A DNA stretch of 64,000 nt, taken from Saprospiraceae bacterium (GTDB lineage: Bacteria > Bacteroidota > Bacteroidia > Chitinophagales > Saprospiraceae). A model generated the notes under the pieces. It had not been told where the DNA came from, ran no database searches, and saw only the letters and a program-made list of their open reading frames with translations. Numbering within the stretch: position 1 is the stretch's first letter; each line of letters opens with the position of its first letter. The stretch covers positions 83,901 through 147,900 of the forward strand of contig JADKAE010000017.1 of the NCBI GenBank assembly GCA_016715405.1, written 5' to 3'. This document shows positions 8,088 to 16,712 of the stretch, one piece after another. Made by a program: the position numbers and the translations under genes.

Positions 8088-9751
8088 CTACTTCTTCACT
8101 TCCGCCAGCGGATTGGGTTTGCGCAGAATGGTAAGCGCTTTGCTGATCATCGCATCGTCTTCGTTCCAGATTGCATAATAGCCTTCTTCGCCAAAGAGGT
8201 GTTTGGCGATGCGCGATTTCAGGAGACGGTTGATTTCGGTCTTGCACGCTGCATTTTGGAGGGTGTTGGGTTTTATTCCCTGACTTTTCGCGTAAGCGAG
8301 AAAATCATTCCACACGGCATCGCTGACCTTGTATGATTTCTTGAATTTATCGAGCGAGTATTTTTTTAAACCTGTCTTTTGTTTTTCCATCAGGCGGAAA
8401 ACAAACTGGGGGATATGCTGCCGCAGTTCGGCGTAGTAATCGTTGGTCAGGATAGAATCCATGGGCACGAACACATCGGGCGTGATGCCGCCGCCGCCGA
8501 ATACCACGTGGCCTTTGGCGGTAAAAAAGCGGGTCGTGTCGCGGGGTTTCGACAAATCGCCCTTGTACAATTCGCCTGAAGCATACCGGTCGATTACCTC
8601 TTCATCGTATTTGTTGTTGTTGCGATAGGGCTTTTGGATAGAGCGGCCCGAAGGCGTATAGTAGCGCGCTACGGTGAGCCGCAGGGCCGAGCCGTCGCGA
8701 AGCATATATTGCTCTTGTACGAGGCCTTGGCCAAAAGAGCGCCTGCCGATGATGATTCCCCGATCCTGATCCTGTATGGCGCCGGCAAGGATTTCGCTGG
8801 CCGAAGCCGAGCCTTCATCGATAAGCACCGCCACATCGTCTACATCGAAAAAGGGGCGGCCGTTGGTTTCGTAATCGGCCCGGTTTACCGCGCGGCCTTC
8901 CGTATACACCAGCAGTTTGTCTTTTCGTAAAAAAACTGGCTGAGGATATTGGTAGCTTGTTGCAGATAGCCGCCGGGGTTGTGGCGCAGGTCTATCACGA
9001 GGTCTTCCATGCCCTTTTTGGTAACCAGCTCTTCAAACGACTTCATAAACTCTTCGTAGGTAGTAGCGCTGAAGCGGTTGATCTTGATATAGCCGGTTTT
9101 GTTGTCGAGCATCATACTGATATCCACGCTGTGCATGGGTATCTTGTCGCGGGTGATATTAAAAAAGCGCAATTTGGATTCGGCGCCTCTTCGGATGCCA
9201 ACTTTCACCTTGCTGCCTTTTTCGCCGCGCAGGAGGTCGACGATATCTCTGGATTCCAGGTTTTGGCCGGCTACCACCGAATCGCCAATCATCACTATTT
9301 TATCGCCGGCGAGTAGACCTGCGGCTTCCGAGGGGCCGTCGGCGAGTGGGGCCACCACTACAACCGTGTCTTCGAGTATGATAAATTCGACGCCGATGCC
9401 GTCGAAGTTGCCATCGAGGTGTTCGTTGACTTCCTGGACTTCATTGGCGGGGATATAGCTGGAGTGGGGGTCGAGATTTTTAAGCACGTTGTCGATAGCT
9501 TCCTGGATCAGTTCTTCGCGGTCTACCTCGTCTACGTATTTGGCCTCGATATACCGCAGGAGTTCTTCGATTTTGCCCTGGCCCACCGATTGATCAGACA
9601 GCTCGCCTTCCGACTTGTCAATGGCAACGGCAGGGGCTATCGACTGCATCTTCATGCCGATGAGCATGCCGCCCACCAGCACCACAGAAAAGAGCAGCGG
9701 AAACCAAATATAATACCTGGATGACCCGGGCTTTTGATTTGTTGGAATCAT
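8088..9751 (-). CDS. S41 C-terminal processing peptidase (CtpA/Prc family), one frameshift
   Basis: Periplasmic serine protease of about 555 residues. An N-terminal membrane anchor ('YIWFPLLFSVVLVGGMLIGM') is followed by the lead-in 'YVDEVDREELIQEAIDNVL', a PDZ domain ('NFDGIGVEFIILEDTVVVV', 'AGLLAGDKIVMIGD'), and the protease fold with 'DLRHNPGGYLQQA' and the catalytic-serine loop 'DEGSASASEILAG'. The usual loop FGKG reads 'RRSFGQGLVQEQ': the codon at 8727-8729 encodes Gln where the catalytic Lys is expected. The frame breaks at 8916-8918, where one more A on the coding strand restores 'EKTKLLVYTEGRA'. The family trims C-termini of envelope proteins. Confidence 0.9.
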
Positions 9752-9778
9752 GTTTGTGTGATAAAATTCTATTAACTA

Positions 9779-9786
9779 CAAATCTA
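9779..9786 (-). promoter_or_regulatory. Promoter -7 element of the S41 peptidase
   Basis: Read on the minus strand the bases are TAGATTTG, fitting TAnnTTTG, 28 bases before the ATG at 9751. A matching TTG upstream is not evident. The rest of the divergent gap to 9978 is AT-rich and holds a small AAAGCC/GGCTTT hairpin near 9807-9827. Confidence 0.45.
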
Positions 9787-9978
9787 AGGCTATTTATGTT
9801 GGATTTAAAGCCGGTTTTTTTGGCTTTGCCTCAATCTTACTTCTTATTCAACGCATTTTTTTTATTATTGCATACACAATGGCATATTTCTTAAATTAGA
9901 TCAACTAAAGTGGGTGTTTTATTTAAAATACAAAAAAATCACCCCTATTTGTTAAGACTTAATAAACGCAGGTGAGCT

Positions 9979-10593
9979 ATGAGCAAAGTAAAGGAGATTG
10001 ACAAGCTCGACAAACAAATTTTATCCATGCTGATGCAAAACGCTAAAAAGGCGTATACGGAGATAGCCCAGCAGTTGTTTGTTTCCGGCGGCACGATCCA
10101 TGTACGCATGAAAAAGCTGGAGGATGCAGGCATCGTGAAGGGCTATAGCCTGGATATCGACCACGGCAAGCTGGGGTATGATATATGCGCTTTTTTAGGA
10201 ATATATCTCGACAAGAGTTCTTTGTACGACGATGTGTCCAGTGAGCTTCAAAAGATACCCGAAATCGTGGCGGCGCATTATACGACGGGCTTGTACAACA
10301 TTTTTGCTACCATAATCTGCCGGGATACTGACCATCTCAGAGATGTGTTACACGACAAGATCCAGAAAATAGCCGGCATACAGCGCACCGAGACGTTTAT
10401 TTCACTGGAAGAAAGTATCAACAGACCCCTGTTTATTGAGGAGACGGAGGATGGAGGAGGGGTAGGGGAGGGGACTTTACGACTGTACGACTGTAGGACT
10501 GTACGACTGTACGACTTTACGAACAATGATCATATAGTCGTAAAGTCGCAAAGTCGCATAGTCTTTCACAGGGTGGCCACAAACAATACATAG
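9979..10593 (+). CDS. Lrp/AsnC-family transcriptional regulator with an array-encoded tail
   Basis: The first 155 residues or so are a complete Lrp/AsnC protein: helix-turn-helix 'AYTEIAQQLFVSGGTIHVRM' (about 27-46), 'KLEDAGIVKGYSLDID', then the RAM ligand-binding domain with 'HYTTGLYNIFATIICRD' and 'IQRTETFISLEES'. Such proteins sense amino acids and form octamers. After 'EETED' the frame runs on for about 50 residues of Gly-rich and then 'RLYDCRTVRLYDF' sequence encoded by the tandem array, and it overlaps the convergent methyltransferase stop. Removing one G from the run at 10460-10463 would create a TAG there, so the tail may be a sequencing artefact. Confidence 0.88.
   Translation: MSKVKEIDKLDKQILSMLMQNAKKAYTEIAQQLFVSGGTIHVRMKKLEDAGIVKGYSLDIDHGKLGYDICAFLGIYLDKSSLYDDVSSELQKIPEIVAAHYTTGLYNIFATIICRDTDHLRDVLHDKIQKIAGIQRTETFISLEESINRPLFIEETEDGGGVGEGTLRLYDCRTVRLYDFTNNDHIVVKSQSRIVFHRVATNNT
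10473..10565. repeat. Self-complementary tandem array, GTACGACT/AGTCGCAA family, copy 1
   Basis: Octamers of the type CTGTACGA and CTTTACGA repeat at 10473-10522. After AACAATGATCATATA come AGTCGTAA, AGTCGCAA and AGTCGCAT, their reverse complements. It ends on the stop codon of the methyltransferase (minus strand TGA, 10566-10568). Related arrays lie at 12352-12450, 51823-51850 and 58390-58436. Confidence 0.9.
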
Positions 10594-11201
10594 TTAAACA
10601 GCCGGCCTTTTTTGAGCAGGAAACGGGAGTCGATATGCAGTCCCTCGCCGGCCAACATGGCCTCGTAATCGGCGCTATCGTGCTGATGGGGATGCAGGAG
10701 ATCGGCCTGGAACAGGCGAAACACGTATTTGAGCCAGGGCCGGCGGTGCACATCAACGCTGAGTACAAGCGTGCCGCCTGGCGCCAGGGCGGCGGCGAGG
10801 CGGTGAAGCGCTTCGGGCAGCTTGTCAACGTGGTTGATGACATTGAGGCAAAAGACGTAGTCGTAGCTTTTTTCTTCGGCGAGGGCCTCGAGCGGCTGGG
10901 CCAAAAAACGCGCGTAGGGATAGCGCTCGGGATCAAAAAAATCGAAATGTCGCTGATATTGGGGCAGCAGCGGGTCGAGGGCATCTACATGGCATTGGTC
11001 GAGCGCGATGAAAATACCGGCGGGACCGCAGCCCGCGTCGAGTACCACGCTTCCCGGCGGCGGCGATACGCCGGCAGTTGCCAGCACGCGCTGCCAGTAC
11101 GCCCGCTTGCGCAGCAGATACGCTTCGTGGTCGGTTTTGCCGAGGTAGGCCCGCCACCAGCGCAATTCTCCCCACTGAGCTATTTGCCAACGCAAGTTCA
11201 T
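10566..11201 (-). CDS. Class I SAM-dependent methyltransferase
   Basis: 211 residues from the ATG at 11201, the first Met giving the natural N-terminus 'MNLRWQIAQWGELRWWRAYL'; longer readings only extend into the divergent Smr gene. Motif I 'VVLDAGCGPAGIFIAL' binds SAM, 'VDALDPLLPQY' carries the acidic residue contacting the ribose, and 'YDYVFCLNVINHVDKLPEAL' followed by 'LAPGGTLVLSVD' are motifs II and III of the UbiE-like small-molecule group. The basic segment 'RRPWLKYVFRLFQADLLHPHQHD' may cap the active site. The substrate is unknown. It diverges from the Smr gene across a 60-base gap. Confidence 0.88.
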   Translation of the reverse strand: MNLRWQIAQWGELRWWRAYLGKTDHEAYLLRKRAYWQRVLATAGVSPPPGSVVLDAGCGPAGIFIALDQCHVDALDPLLPQYQRHFDFFDPERYPYARFLAQPLEALAEEKSYDYVFCLNVINHVDKLPEALHRLAAALAPGGTLVLSVDVHRRPWLKYVFRLFQADLLHPHQHDSADYEAMLAGEGLHIDSRFLLKKGRLFNYVLFVATL

Positions 11202-11206
11202 GTCGT

Positions 11207-11233
11207 TTGTAAACTTTGGTTGATGTATCTTTG
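11207..11233 (+). promoter_or_regulatory. Promoter of the Smr-domain gene
   Basis: TATCTTTG at 11226-11233 matches TAnnTTTG, with a TTG at 11207-11209 sixteen bases upstream. The leader before the ATG at 11262 would be about 20 bases. Confidence 0.6.
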
Positions 11234-11261
11234 TTGTTGACGCAAAATTAATCGTTTTATC

Positions 11262-12314
11262 ATGTTGTTTGCAATTGGTACTCGTGTGCGATTTATTCAC
11301 TCCAACGACGAAGGGGTGGTGACCGCGCTGCTCGGCGACGGCATGGTGAACGTGTTGCTTGACGACAATTTGGAAATTCCCGCTTTCCTGGACGACCTGA
11401 TGCGCGCCGACGAAGCCTTTCCCAAGGTGAAAGCCAAAATAGTACCCGGCAAACAGGAGAAACCGGCCCCGGCGCCTATAGCCCCCGAACGCCCGGCTGC
11501 TGAGAGCCAATATACGATCATTAAAGGCGCGGGAATCCAGGTGGCTTTCGACCCCGTAATCAAAAGCGACGCCAATGCTGAGAAGTATCTTATTTATTTG
11601 ATTAATGATACAAATTTCGATGTGCTGTTTTCCTACGGCTTGTCGCTCAATAATCATCTCAAATACCAGCACAACGGCAAACTCAACGGCATGTCGACCT
11701 ACCTTGTCGGCGAACTTCAATTTGACGACCTCAACGATTCTTCCGAAGTAGACCTCCAATGCTGGCGCATCCTCACCGATGGCACCGGTCCGCGTATGCA
11801 CAAAAATCTGAAAATCAAACCCAAGCAGTTTTTTAAACGTCTCGTCACAGCCCCCTTGCTCAACAAACCCGTGCATTTGTTCCGCGCGATCGAAAATTTA
11901 AAAGACGCCGTTACCCGGCAAATGGAAGAAGAAGACCTCCGCGCCTATACCAAACGCAAAGCCAAACCGGTATTCAGCGACGACTCGGGAAAACTGGTAG
12001 ATCCGCACGAAGTCAAAGAATTAGCCGAGTTCATCCCCGAACTCGACCTCCATATCGAGCAACTGGTGGAGAACCCCCAGAAGCTGAGCAACGCCGAGAT
12101 CCTGCACATCCAACTGCGCCATTTCGACGCGTATATCGACAAAGCCCTGCGCCTGGGCATCAAACGCGTTTTTGTGATCCACGGCGTGGGCAAAGGCCGC
12201 CTGCGCGACGCTATCGCCACCCGCCTGCTCCGCCTCCCCGAAGTGGATACCTTCAGGAATGAATTCCACCCCCGGTACGGCTATGGGGCTACGGAGGTGA
12301 TCTTTTTGGGGTGA
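11262..12314 (+). CDS. DUF2027 and Smr-domain protein
   Basis: 350 residues. The N-terminal 75 ('GTRVRFIHSNDEGVVTALLG...VNVLLDDNLEIPAFLDDLM') form a small beta-barrel of the Bacteroidota DUF2027 type, followed by a Pro/Ala linker. The middle ('AEKYLIYLINDTNFDVLFSY') is a second beta domain. The C-terminus is an Smr domain: 'ELDLHIEQLV', 'LSNAEILHIQLRHFDAYIDKAL', 'RVFVIHGVGKGRLRDAI' with the HGxGxG motif, and 'FHPRYGYGATEVIF'. Smr domains of MutS2-like proteins nick or bind nucleic acid, and recent work on bacterial Smr proteins links them to collided ribosomes. The role of the DUF2027 version is not established. Confidence 0.9.
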   Translation: MLFAIGTRVRFIHSNDEGVVTALLGDGMVNVLLDDNLEIPAFLDDLMRADEAFPKVKAKIVPGKQEKPAPAPIAPERPAAESQYTIIKGAGIQVAFDPVIKSDANAEKYLIYLINDTNFDVLFSYGLSLNNHLKYQHNGKLNGMSTYLVGELQFDDLNDSSEVDLQCWRILTDGTGPRMHKNLKIKPKQFFKRLVTAPLLNKPVHLFRAIENLKDAVTRQMEEEDLRAYTKRKAKPVFSDDSGKLVDPHEVKELAEFIPELDLHIEQLVENPQKLSNAEILHIQLRHFDAYIDKALRLGIKRVFVIHGVGKGRLRDAIATRLLRLPEVDTFRNEFHPRYGYGATEVIFLG

Positions 12315-12351
12315 GGTGTTCCTTTTTTGGGTTGCCGCGTTGTTATGGAAA

Positions 12352-12450
12352 GCGACTATGCGAAGGGGCGACTGTACGACTTTACGAGCAGATCCCAAAG
12401 TCGCACAGTCGCAAAGTCGTACAGTCGCAAAGTCGCACAGTCGCAAAGTC
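12352..12450 (+). repeat. Self-complementary tandem array, GTACGACT/AGTCGCAA family, copy 2
   Basis: A short left half (GCGACTGTACGACTTTACGA) and a longer right half of AGTCGCAC and AGTCGCAA octamers, six or more. It lies between the Smr gene and the OmpA gene, both on the plus strand, and ends 16 bases before the ATG at 12467, leaving no obvious promoter. Confidence 0.88.
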
Positions 12451-12466
12451 CCAAACCCAATCGCCC

Positions 12467-13540
12467 ATGCGTATCCAGATTATCATTGCTGCGCTGCTCC
12501 TGCCTTGCGCCGTGTGGAGCCAATCCCTCCGCGACTCCCTGATATTCATCAAATCGGGGGAGGTTTATTTCGATTTCGGCAAAGCCGATATCCGCCCCGA
12601 AGCCGATTCGGTGCTGCACTTGTTTGCCGCCGAAGCGCTAAAATCGCCCAATAGCATCCTCTACATCACGGCTCATACCGACGCCATCGGCACCAACGAA
12701 AATAACCGTTTGCTGTCGCAGCGCCGCGGACAAGCCGTGAAAGACAGTCTCCTGGCTCGCAGCGTACCCGCTGAAAGGCTGGAAATCAAGGAATTCGGCG
12801 AAGAACGCCCCCAGGCTACCAACGATACCGACAAAGGCCGGCAGTTGAACCGGCGGGTGACGATCGACTTGTACCGCAAGCTGCGCCTGACTACGATGGA
12901 GGGAAATATCGTGGATTCGCTCAGCGGCAAGGGCATTGTGGCCGATGTGCTGATCAATACCGGACTGTGGCGCGATTCTATCCGCACCGATAGCAGCGGC
13001 TATTACCGGGCGCCCCTGCCCCTCGGCGCCACGGTGACTATCGACGTATTCGCCCCCGGTTATTTTTTTGATACCCGCCAGTTTAAGGCCGATAACCCCA
13101 AAATGAAACCGCTGAAGATCCCCCTCGACGATATCCAGCCCGGCGATATGGTCGATATCAAGAACTTGTATTTTGTGGGCAACCAGGCTATTCTGCTGGA
13201 AAGATCCCAACCCGAATTGCCCAAGCTACTTAAGTTTATGAACCTCAACCCCGGCATGAAGGTCGAGATTGCCGGCCATGTCAACCACCCCAATCTGCCC
13301 CCCGTGACGGTCGACTCCTGGGAGTACGGCCTGTCGGTGCGGCGCGCCAGGCTGGTGTACGATTATTTGATCGAACAAAAGGTGGAGGCTTCCCGGCTGA
13401 CTTATAAAGGCTACGGCAACTGGCAGATGCGCTACCCGAAGGCCAGGTCGAATAGAGACCAGGAGCTCAACCGCCGCGTGGAGATCAGGGTGCTGGAGAC
13501 CGGGGAGAAGCTCGGGAAGATCGGGAAGGACGGATATTGA
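12467..13540 (+). CDS. OmpA-family protein with two peptidoglycan-binding-like domains
   Basis: 357 residues from the ATG at 12467, chosen because it starts a clear signal peptide 'MRIQIIIAALLLPCAVWSQS'. Domain 1 (about 25-140) has 'YFDFGKADIRPEADSVL', 'ITAHTDAIGTNENNRLLSQR' and 'GRQLNRRVTIDL', the OmpA C-terminal fold with the D and R residues that grip diaminopimelate. A beta module ('GNIVDSLSGKGIVADVLI...SSGYYRAPLPLG') of the carboxypeptidase-regulatory type follows. A second, weaker OmpA-like domain has 'VEIAGHVNHP', 'LSVRRARLVYDYLIEQ' and 'ELNRRVEIRVLE'. No beta-barrel or lipobox is present, so it is probably a periplasmic peptidoglycan-associated protein. Confidence 0.88.
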   Translation: MRIQIIIAALLLPCAVWSQSLRDSLIFIKSGEVYFDFGKADIRPEADSVLHLFAAEALKSPNSILYITAHTDAIGTNENNRLLSQRRGQAVKDSLLARSVPAERLEIKEFGEERPQATNDTDKGRQLNRRVTIDLYRKLRLTTMEGNIVDSLSGKGIVADVLINTGLWRDSIRTDSSGYYRAPLPLGATVTIDVFAPGYFFDTRQFKADNPKMKPLKIPLDDIQPGDMVDIKNLYFVGNQAILLERSQPELPKLLKFMNLNPGMKVEIAGHVNHPNLPPVTVDSWEYGLSVRRARLVYDYLIEQKVEASRLTYKGYGNWQMRYPKARSNRDQELNRRVEIRVLETGEKLGKIGKDGY

Positions 13541-13644
13541 GGGGAGTGTGAGAGGGTGGGAGTGTGGGAGTGTGGGAGTGTGGGAGTGTGAGAATTTTTT
13601 CATTTCAATGCTCCCCCTCTCACACTCCCTCCCTCCCACACTCT
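13541..13644. repeat. Self-complementary tandem array, GTGGGAGT/CACACTCC family, copy 1
   Basis: GTGTGAGA and GTGGGAGT octamers repeat from the base after the OmpA stop codon. A T-rich middle (TTTTTTCATTTC) follows, then CTCACACTCCCTCCCTCCCA up to the stop codon of the convergent hppD gene. The array fills the whole gap from stop to stop. A sister copy lies at 42620-42702. Confidence 0.92.
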
Positions 13645-14769
13645 CTACAAAGTGCCTCTCAGCGCCTGTTCGCGTTCGATAGATTCGAAGAGGGCCTGGA
13701 AATTGCCTTTTCCGAAAGAGCGGGCGCCTGCGCGTTGGATGATCTCATAGAACACCGTGGGGCGGTCTTGTACCGGCTTGGTAAAGATCTGGAGCAGGTA
13801 GCCTTCCTCGTCGCGGTCGATGAGGATATTGAGGCGCTGGAGCTCCTTCAGGTCTTCTTTGATCTCACCCACGCGCTGCGATACCGTTTCGTAATACGTG
13901 TCGGGCACGTATAGGAAATCGACGCCGTGTTTGCGCAGGTAATTCACCGTATAAATGATATCGTCGGTAGCTACGGCGATGTGCTGTACGCCGGCGCTGC
14001 GGTAGAAATCGAGGTATTCTTCGATCTGCGACTTCTTGCGGCCCTTGGCCGGCTCGTTGATCGGGAACTTGATGTAGCCGTTGCCGTTGGAGACCACCTT
14101 GCTCATCAGGGCGGTGTATTCGGTCGAGATGTCCTTGTCGTCGAAGGTCACCAGCAGTTTGAAGCCCATCACATCCTGGTAAAACTGCACCCACTTGTTC
14201 ATGGCGCCCAGTTCTACGTTGCCCACGCAGTGGTCTACGTAGCGAAGGCCGGCCGGCACGATCTCCAATTCACTTTTCTTAGCTACAAAACCCGGCATAA
14301 AGGGGCCGTGGTAGGCGTGGCGTTCTACGAAAGTGTGGATCGTTTCGCCGTAGGTTTTGATGGCCGCCGTTTTGATCCAGCCGTGTTCGTCTTCCATCTT
14401 CTCTACGGGGAAGGCCGATTCTGCGCCGCGTTCGAGGGCGGTATAGTAGGCTTCTTCGGCGTTGTCGACCCAGAGGGCCAGCACTTTTACGCCGTCGCCG
14501 TGCTTGTGTACGTGGTGGGCTACTTCGTGGTCGGGCCCCAGGGCCGAGGTGAGTACCAGCCGGATCTTGTCTTGCTGCACCACATAAGAGGCGCGGTCGC
14601 GCACGCCCGTCTCCGGGCCGCGGTAGGCCACCAGTTCGAAGCCGAAGGCGGTCTGGTAGTAATGCGCAGCCTGTTTGGCATTACCCACATAAAATTCGAT
14701 ATGGTCGGTGCCTTTGATCGGGAAGGTATCCTGTCCCACGGTTGATTGTTGATCGGTTAAGGTATGCAT
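13645..14769 (-). CDS. hppD: 4-hydroxyphenylpyruvate dioxygenase
   Basis: 374 residues, normal for the enzyme. It converts 4-hydroxyphenylpyruvate and O2 to homogentisate plus CO2, the second step of tyrosine breakdown. Two vicinal-oxygen-chelate halves are seen: 'DHIEFYVGNAKQAAHYYQ' begins the first, 'YVDHCVGNVE' (about residue 178) the second. The iron ligands are His in 'YVDHCV', His in 'AGVQHIAVAT' (about 262) and Glu in 'VFYEIIQRAG' (about 341); 'SFGKGNFQALFESIE' is the conserved C-terminal lid. It lies downstream of hmgA on the same strand, so the pair supplies consecutive reactions. The gap between them is a hairpin array. Confidence 0.97.
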   Translation of the reverse strand: MHTLTDQQSTVGQDTFPIKGTDHIEFYVGNAKQAAHYYQTAFGFELVAYRGPETGVRDRASYVVQQDKIRLVLTSALGPDHEVAHHVHKHGDGVKVLALWVDNAEEAYYTALERGAESAFPVEKMEDEHGWIKTAAIKTYGETIHTFVERHAYHGPFMPGFVAKKSELEIVPAGLRYVDHCVGNVELGAMNKWVQFYQDVMGFKLLVTFDDKDISTEYTALMSKVVSNGNGYIKFPINEPAKGRKKSQIEEYLDFYRSAGVQHIAVATDDIIYTVNYLRKHGVDFLYVPDTYYETVSQRVGEIKEDLKELQRLNILIDRDEEGYLLQIFTKPVQDRPTVFYEIIQRAGARSFGKGNFQALFESIEREQALRGTL

Positions 14770-14777
14770 TATATTAA

Positions 14778-14901
14778 GGGTTTATGAGAGTTTATGAGGG
14801 TTTATGCGACTGAAAGGAGTCCCGTACTGACCAAAGGGAAGTCGGGAAGGGTTTATGAGGTTATAGACTTTCATCAACCCTCATCAACCCTCATCAACCT
14901 T
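14778..14901 (-). repeat. Self-complementary tandem array, GGGTTTATGA/CATCAACCCT family
   Basis: Decamers GGGTTTATGA on the left and CATCAACCCT on the right flank a middle with GGAGTCCCGTAC and GGAAGTCGGGA. This array is less exact than the others: the arms share GGGTT/AACCC pairing rather than full complementarity. The middle motif recurs at 36110-36157. The array ends on the hmgA stop codon. Confidence 0.75.
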
Positions 14902-16056
14902 TTACCCCAGCCAGCTCTTATAATACTCCTGGTCTTCCACGTTCATAGCGTAATCGGTGAGGCGGAGGGGGCGGAACGTATCTATCATCACGGCGAGTTC
15001 CTGGGTGTCCTTGGCGCCGATACTTTTTTCGATCGTACCGGGGTGAGGGCCGTGGGGAATGCCGCCGGGGTGCAGGGTAATCTGTCCGCGTTCTACGTTT
15101 TTGCGGCTCATGAAGTTGCCGTCTACGTAATAGAGCACTTCGTCGCTGTCGATATTGCTGTGGTTGTAGGGGGCAGGGATAGCCAGCGGGTGGTAGTCGT
15201 AGAGGCGCGGCACAAACGAGCAGATCACAAAATTGTGTCCGTCGAAAGTCTGGTGGACGGGCGGCGGTTGGTGCACGCGACCGGTAATGGGTTCAAACTG
15301 GTGTATCGAAAAAGCGTAGGGGTACGTATAGCCGTCCCAGCCTACTACGTCAAACGGGTGGTTGAGGTAGTAGTAGGGGTAGATCATGTCCTGTTTTTTG
15401 ATATAAAACAGAAACTTGCCTTTCTCGTCGTGGGTTTCCAGGTCGGTGGGTTTGCGGATATCGCGTTCGCAGAAGGGGGCGTGTTCGAGCAATTGTCCGA
15501 ACTGGTTGCGGTAGCGTTTCGGCGTGGTGATCGGGCCGTGCGATTCGATGATCAGCAGGCGGTTGTCGGGCGTGTCGACGTGCAGCTGGCACGTGGTGCC
15601 GCGGGGTATCACCACGTAATCGCCGTATTCGAAGCGCAATTTGCCGTACATACTCTGCATATAGCCAGTTCCTTCGTGTATAAAAATCACCTCGTCGGCG
15701 TCGGCATTTTTAAAATAATAATCGGTCATGCTCTTGCGCGGGGCTGCCAGGATGATCTTGCAGTCGTCGTTGACCAGCACGGGTTTGCGGCTTTTGAGGT
15801 AGTCGTCTTCGGGGGTGAGTTGGAAGCCTTTTAGACTGCGGGGTTTGAGTTGTTTGTCAAACACCACATTGGGCGCAATGCTATAAGGGTCGCCCACTTG
15901 CACGATCTGCGTGGGTGGGTTGCAGTGATATAAAATGGAGTACGTATCGCTAAACCCTTCGGTAGAAAAAAGTTCCTCCTGGTAGAGGCTGCCGTCGGGT
16001 TTGCGAAACTGGATGTGCCGCTTGTGCGGAATTTGGCCTAGGCTGTGGTAATGCAT
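14902..16056 (-). CDS. hmgA: Homogentisate 1,2-dioxygenase
   Basis: 384 residues. It opens the ring of homogentisate with O2 to give maleylacetoacetate, the step after HppD. Diagnostic stretches are 'YGDYVVIPRGTTCQL', 'IIESHGPITTPKRYRN', 'LNHPFDVVGWDGYTYPYAF', then the iron site 'NHSNIDSDEVLYYVDGNF' (His and Glu ligands near residues 297-305) and 'LHPGGIPHGPHPG' (His ligand near 330). It is slightly shorter than the human enzyme, as usual in bacteria. The gene starts 22 bases after the MarR gene ends and is followed by hppD, giving marR-hmgA-hppD. Genes for the last two steps (isomerase, FAH) are not in the window. Confidence 0.97.
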   Translation of the reverse strand: MHYHSLGQIPHKRHIQFRKPDGSLYQEELFSTEGFSDTYSILYHCNPPTQIVQVGDPYSIAPNVVFDKQLKPRSLKGFQLTPEDDYLKSRKPVLVNDDCKIILAAPRKSMTDYYFKNADADEVIFIHEGTGYMQSMYGKLRFEYGDYVVIPRGTTCQLHVDTPDNRLLIIESHGPITTPKRYRNQFGQLLEHAPFCERDIRKPTDLETHDEKGKFLFYIKKQDMIYPYYYLNHPFDVVGWDGYTYPYAFSIHQFEPITGRVHQPPPVHQTFDGHNFVICSFVPRLYDYHPLAIPAPYNHSNIDSDEVLYYVDGNFMSRKNVERGQITLHPGGIPHGPHPGTIEKSIGAKDTQELAVMIDTFRPLRLTDYAMNVEDQEYYKSWLG

Positions 16057-16078
16057 GATGAAAATGCGGTTTTATCGA

Positions 16079-16464
16079 TTAGTCGTTGATATTTTCAAAT
16101 ACGGCGTCCAGGATTTGCACCAGTTCGCCGAGTTGTTCCCGGGAGATGCCCTGCCAGGCTTTTTTCCTGCCGGCGTTGATGATGGGGGTCACTTCTTCAA
16201 TTTTTTTTTTTTGCACAATAAGTCCAGTATGCGCGTAACAGTCGGGGCGTCTTTAAAAGAGGCTTTGGCTATTTCAAACTGATTGAGTCCGTCGTGGCGC
16301 TTCAACAAATGCAGGATCACCCATTGATCAACCGTTATATCTGCATCGGCAGCGGAGAGTTGCTCTTGAAAAAAATGCTTCATGCGCTTAGCGGTGCGCT
16401 CCAGTACAAACCCGGGGATCTCTATCTGAGCATCCGGTTTGATGGATTGTGTATATGGTACCAT
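16079..16464 (-). pseudogene. MarR-family regulator broken at a 12-base A/T run
   Basis: From the ATG at 16464 the protein runs 'MVPYTQSIKPDAQ...VDQWVILHLLKRHDGLNQFEIAKAS' with the MarR winged-helix core ('QFEIAKASFKDAPTVTRILDLLCKK'). At a run of 12 T (16201-16212; A on the coding strand) the frame ends at 'KKKKLKK'. In the next frame it continues 'IEEVTPIINAGRKKAWQGISREQL' to a stop at 16079, giving the final dimerisation helix. Joined, the protein is about 128 residues, some 15-20 short of normal, and the missing part is the wing after the recognition helix. It sits directly upstream of hmgA and is its likely repressor. Confidence 0.75.
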
Positions 16465-16533
16465 GAGATGGTGAAATTGTTTGTGCAAAAATAGTTAGTA
16501 TAGCAATTATTTCAAAATTTATTTTTTATTTAT

Positions 16534-16658
16534 GCTTTCAGCAGTTTAGCGTTAGCGTTTAGAGCTAAGCCCTAACCGCTAAGGTCTCAGTTAGCAGTTA
16601 GCGCTAAAGCTAAGCTACCAACCGCTAAACCTCAGCAGCTACCCATAGCGCTGAAAGC
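16534..16658. repeat. Degenerate self-complementary array, TTTAGCG/CGCTAA family
   Basis: GCTTTCAGC (16534-16542) pairs perfectly with GCTGAAAGC (16650-16658). Between them are degenerate TTAGCG, GCTAAGCCCTAACCG and CCGCTAAACC units. It is a decayed relative of the arrays at 4044 and 17817, in the gap upstream of the MarR gene. Confidence 0.75.
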
Positions 16659-16712
16659 TTAACAGCGTATCCCGGCATTACGCGGTTGCCTTGGCAGTGC
16701 AAAACCGCCGCC

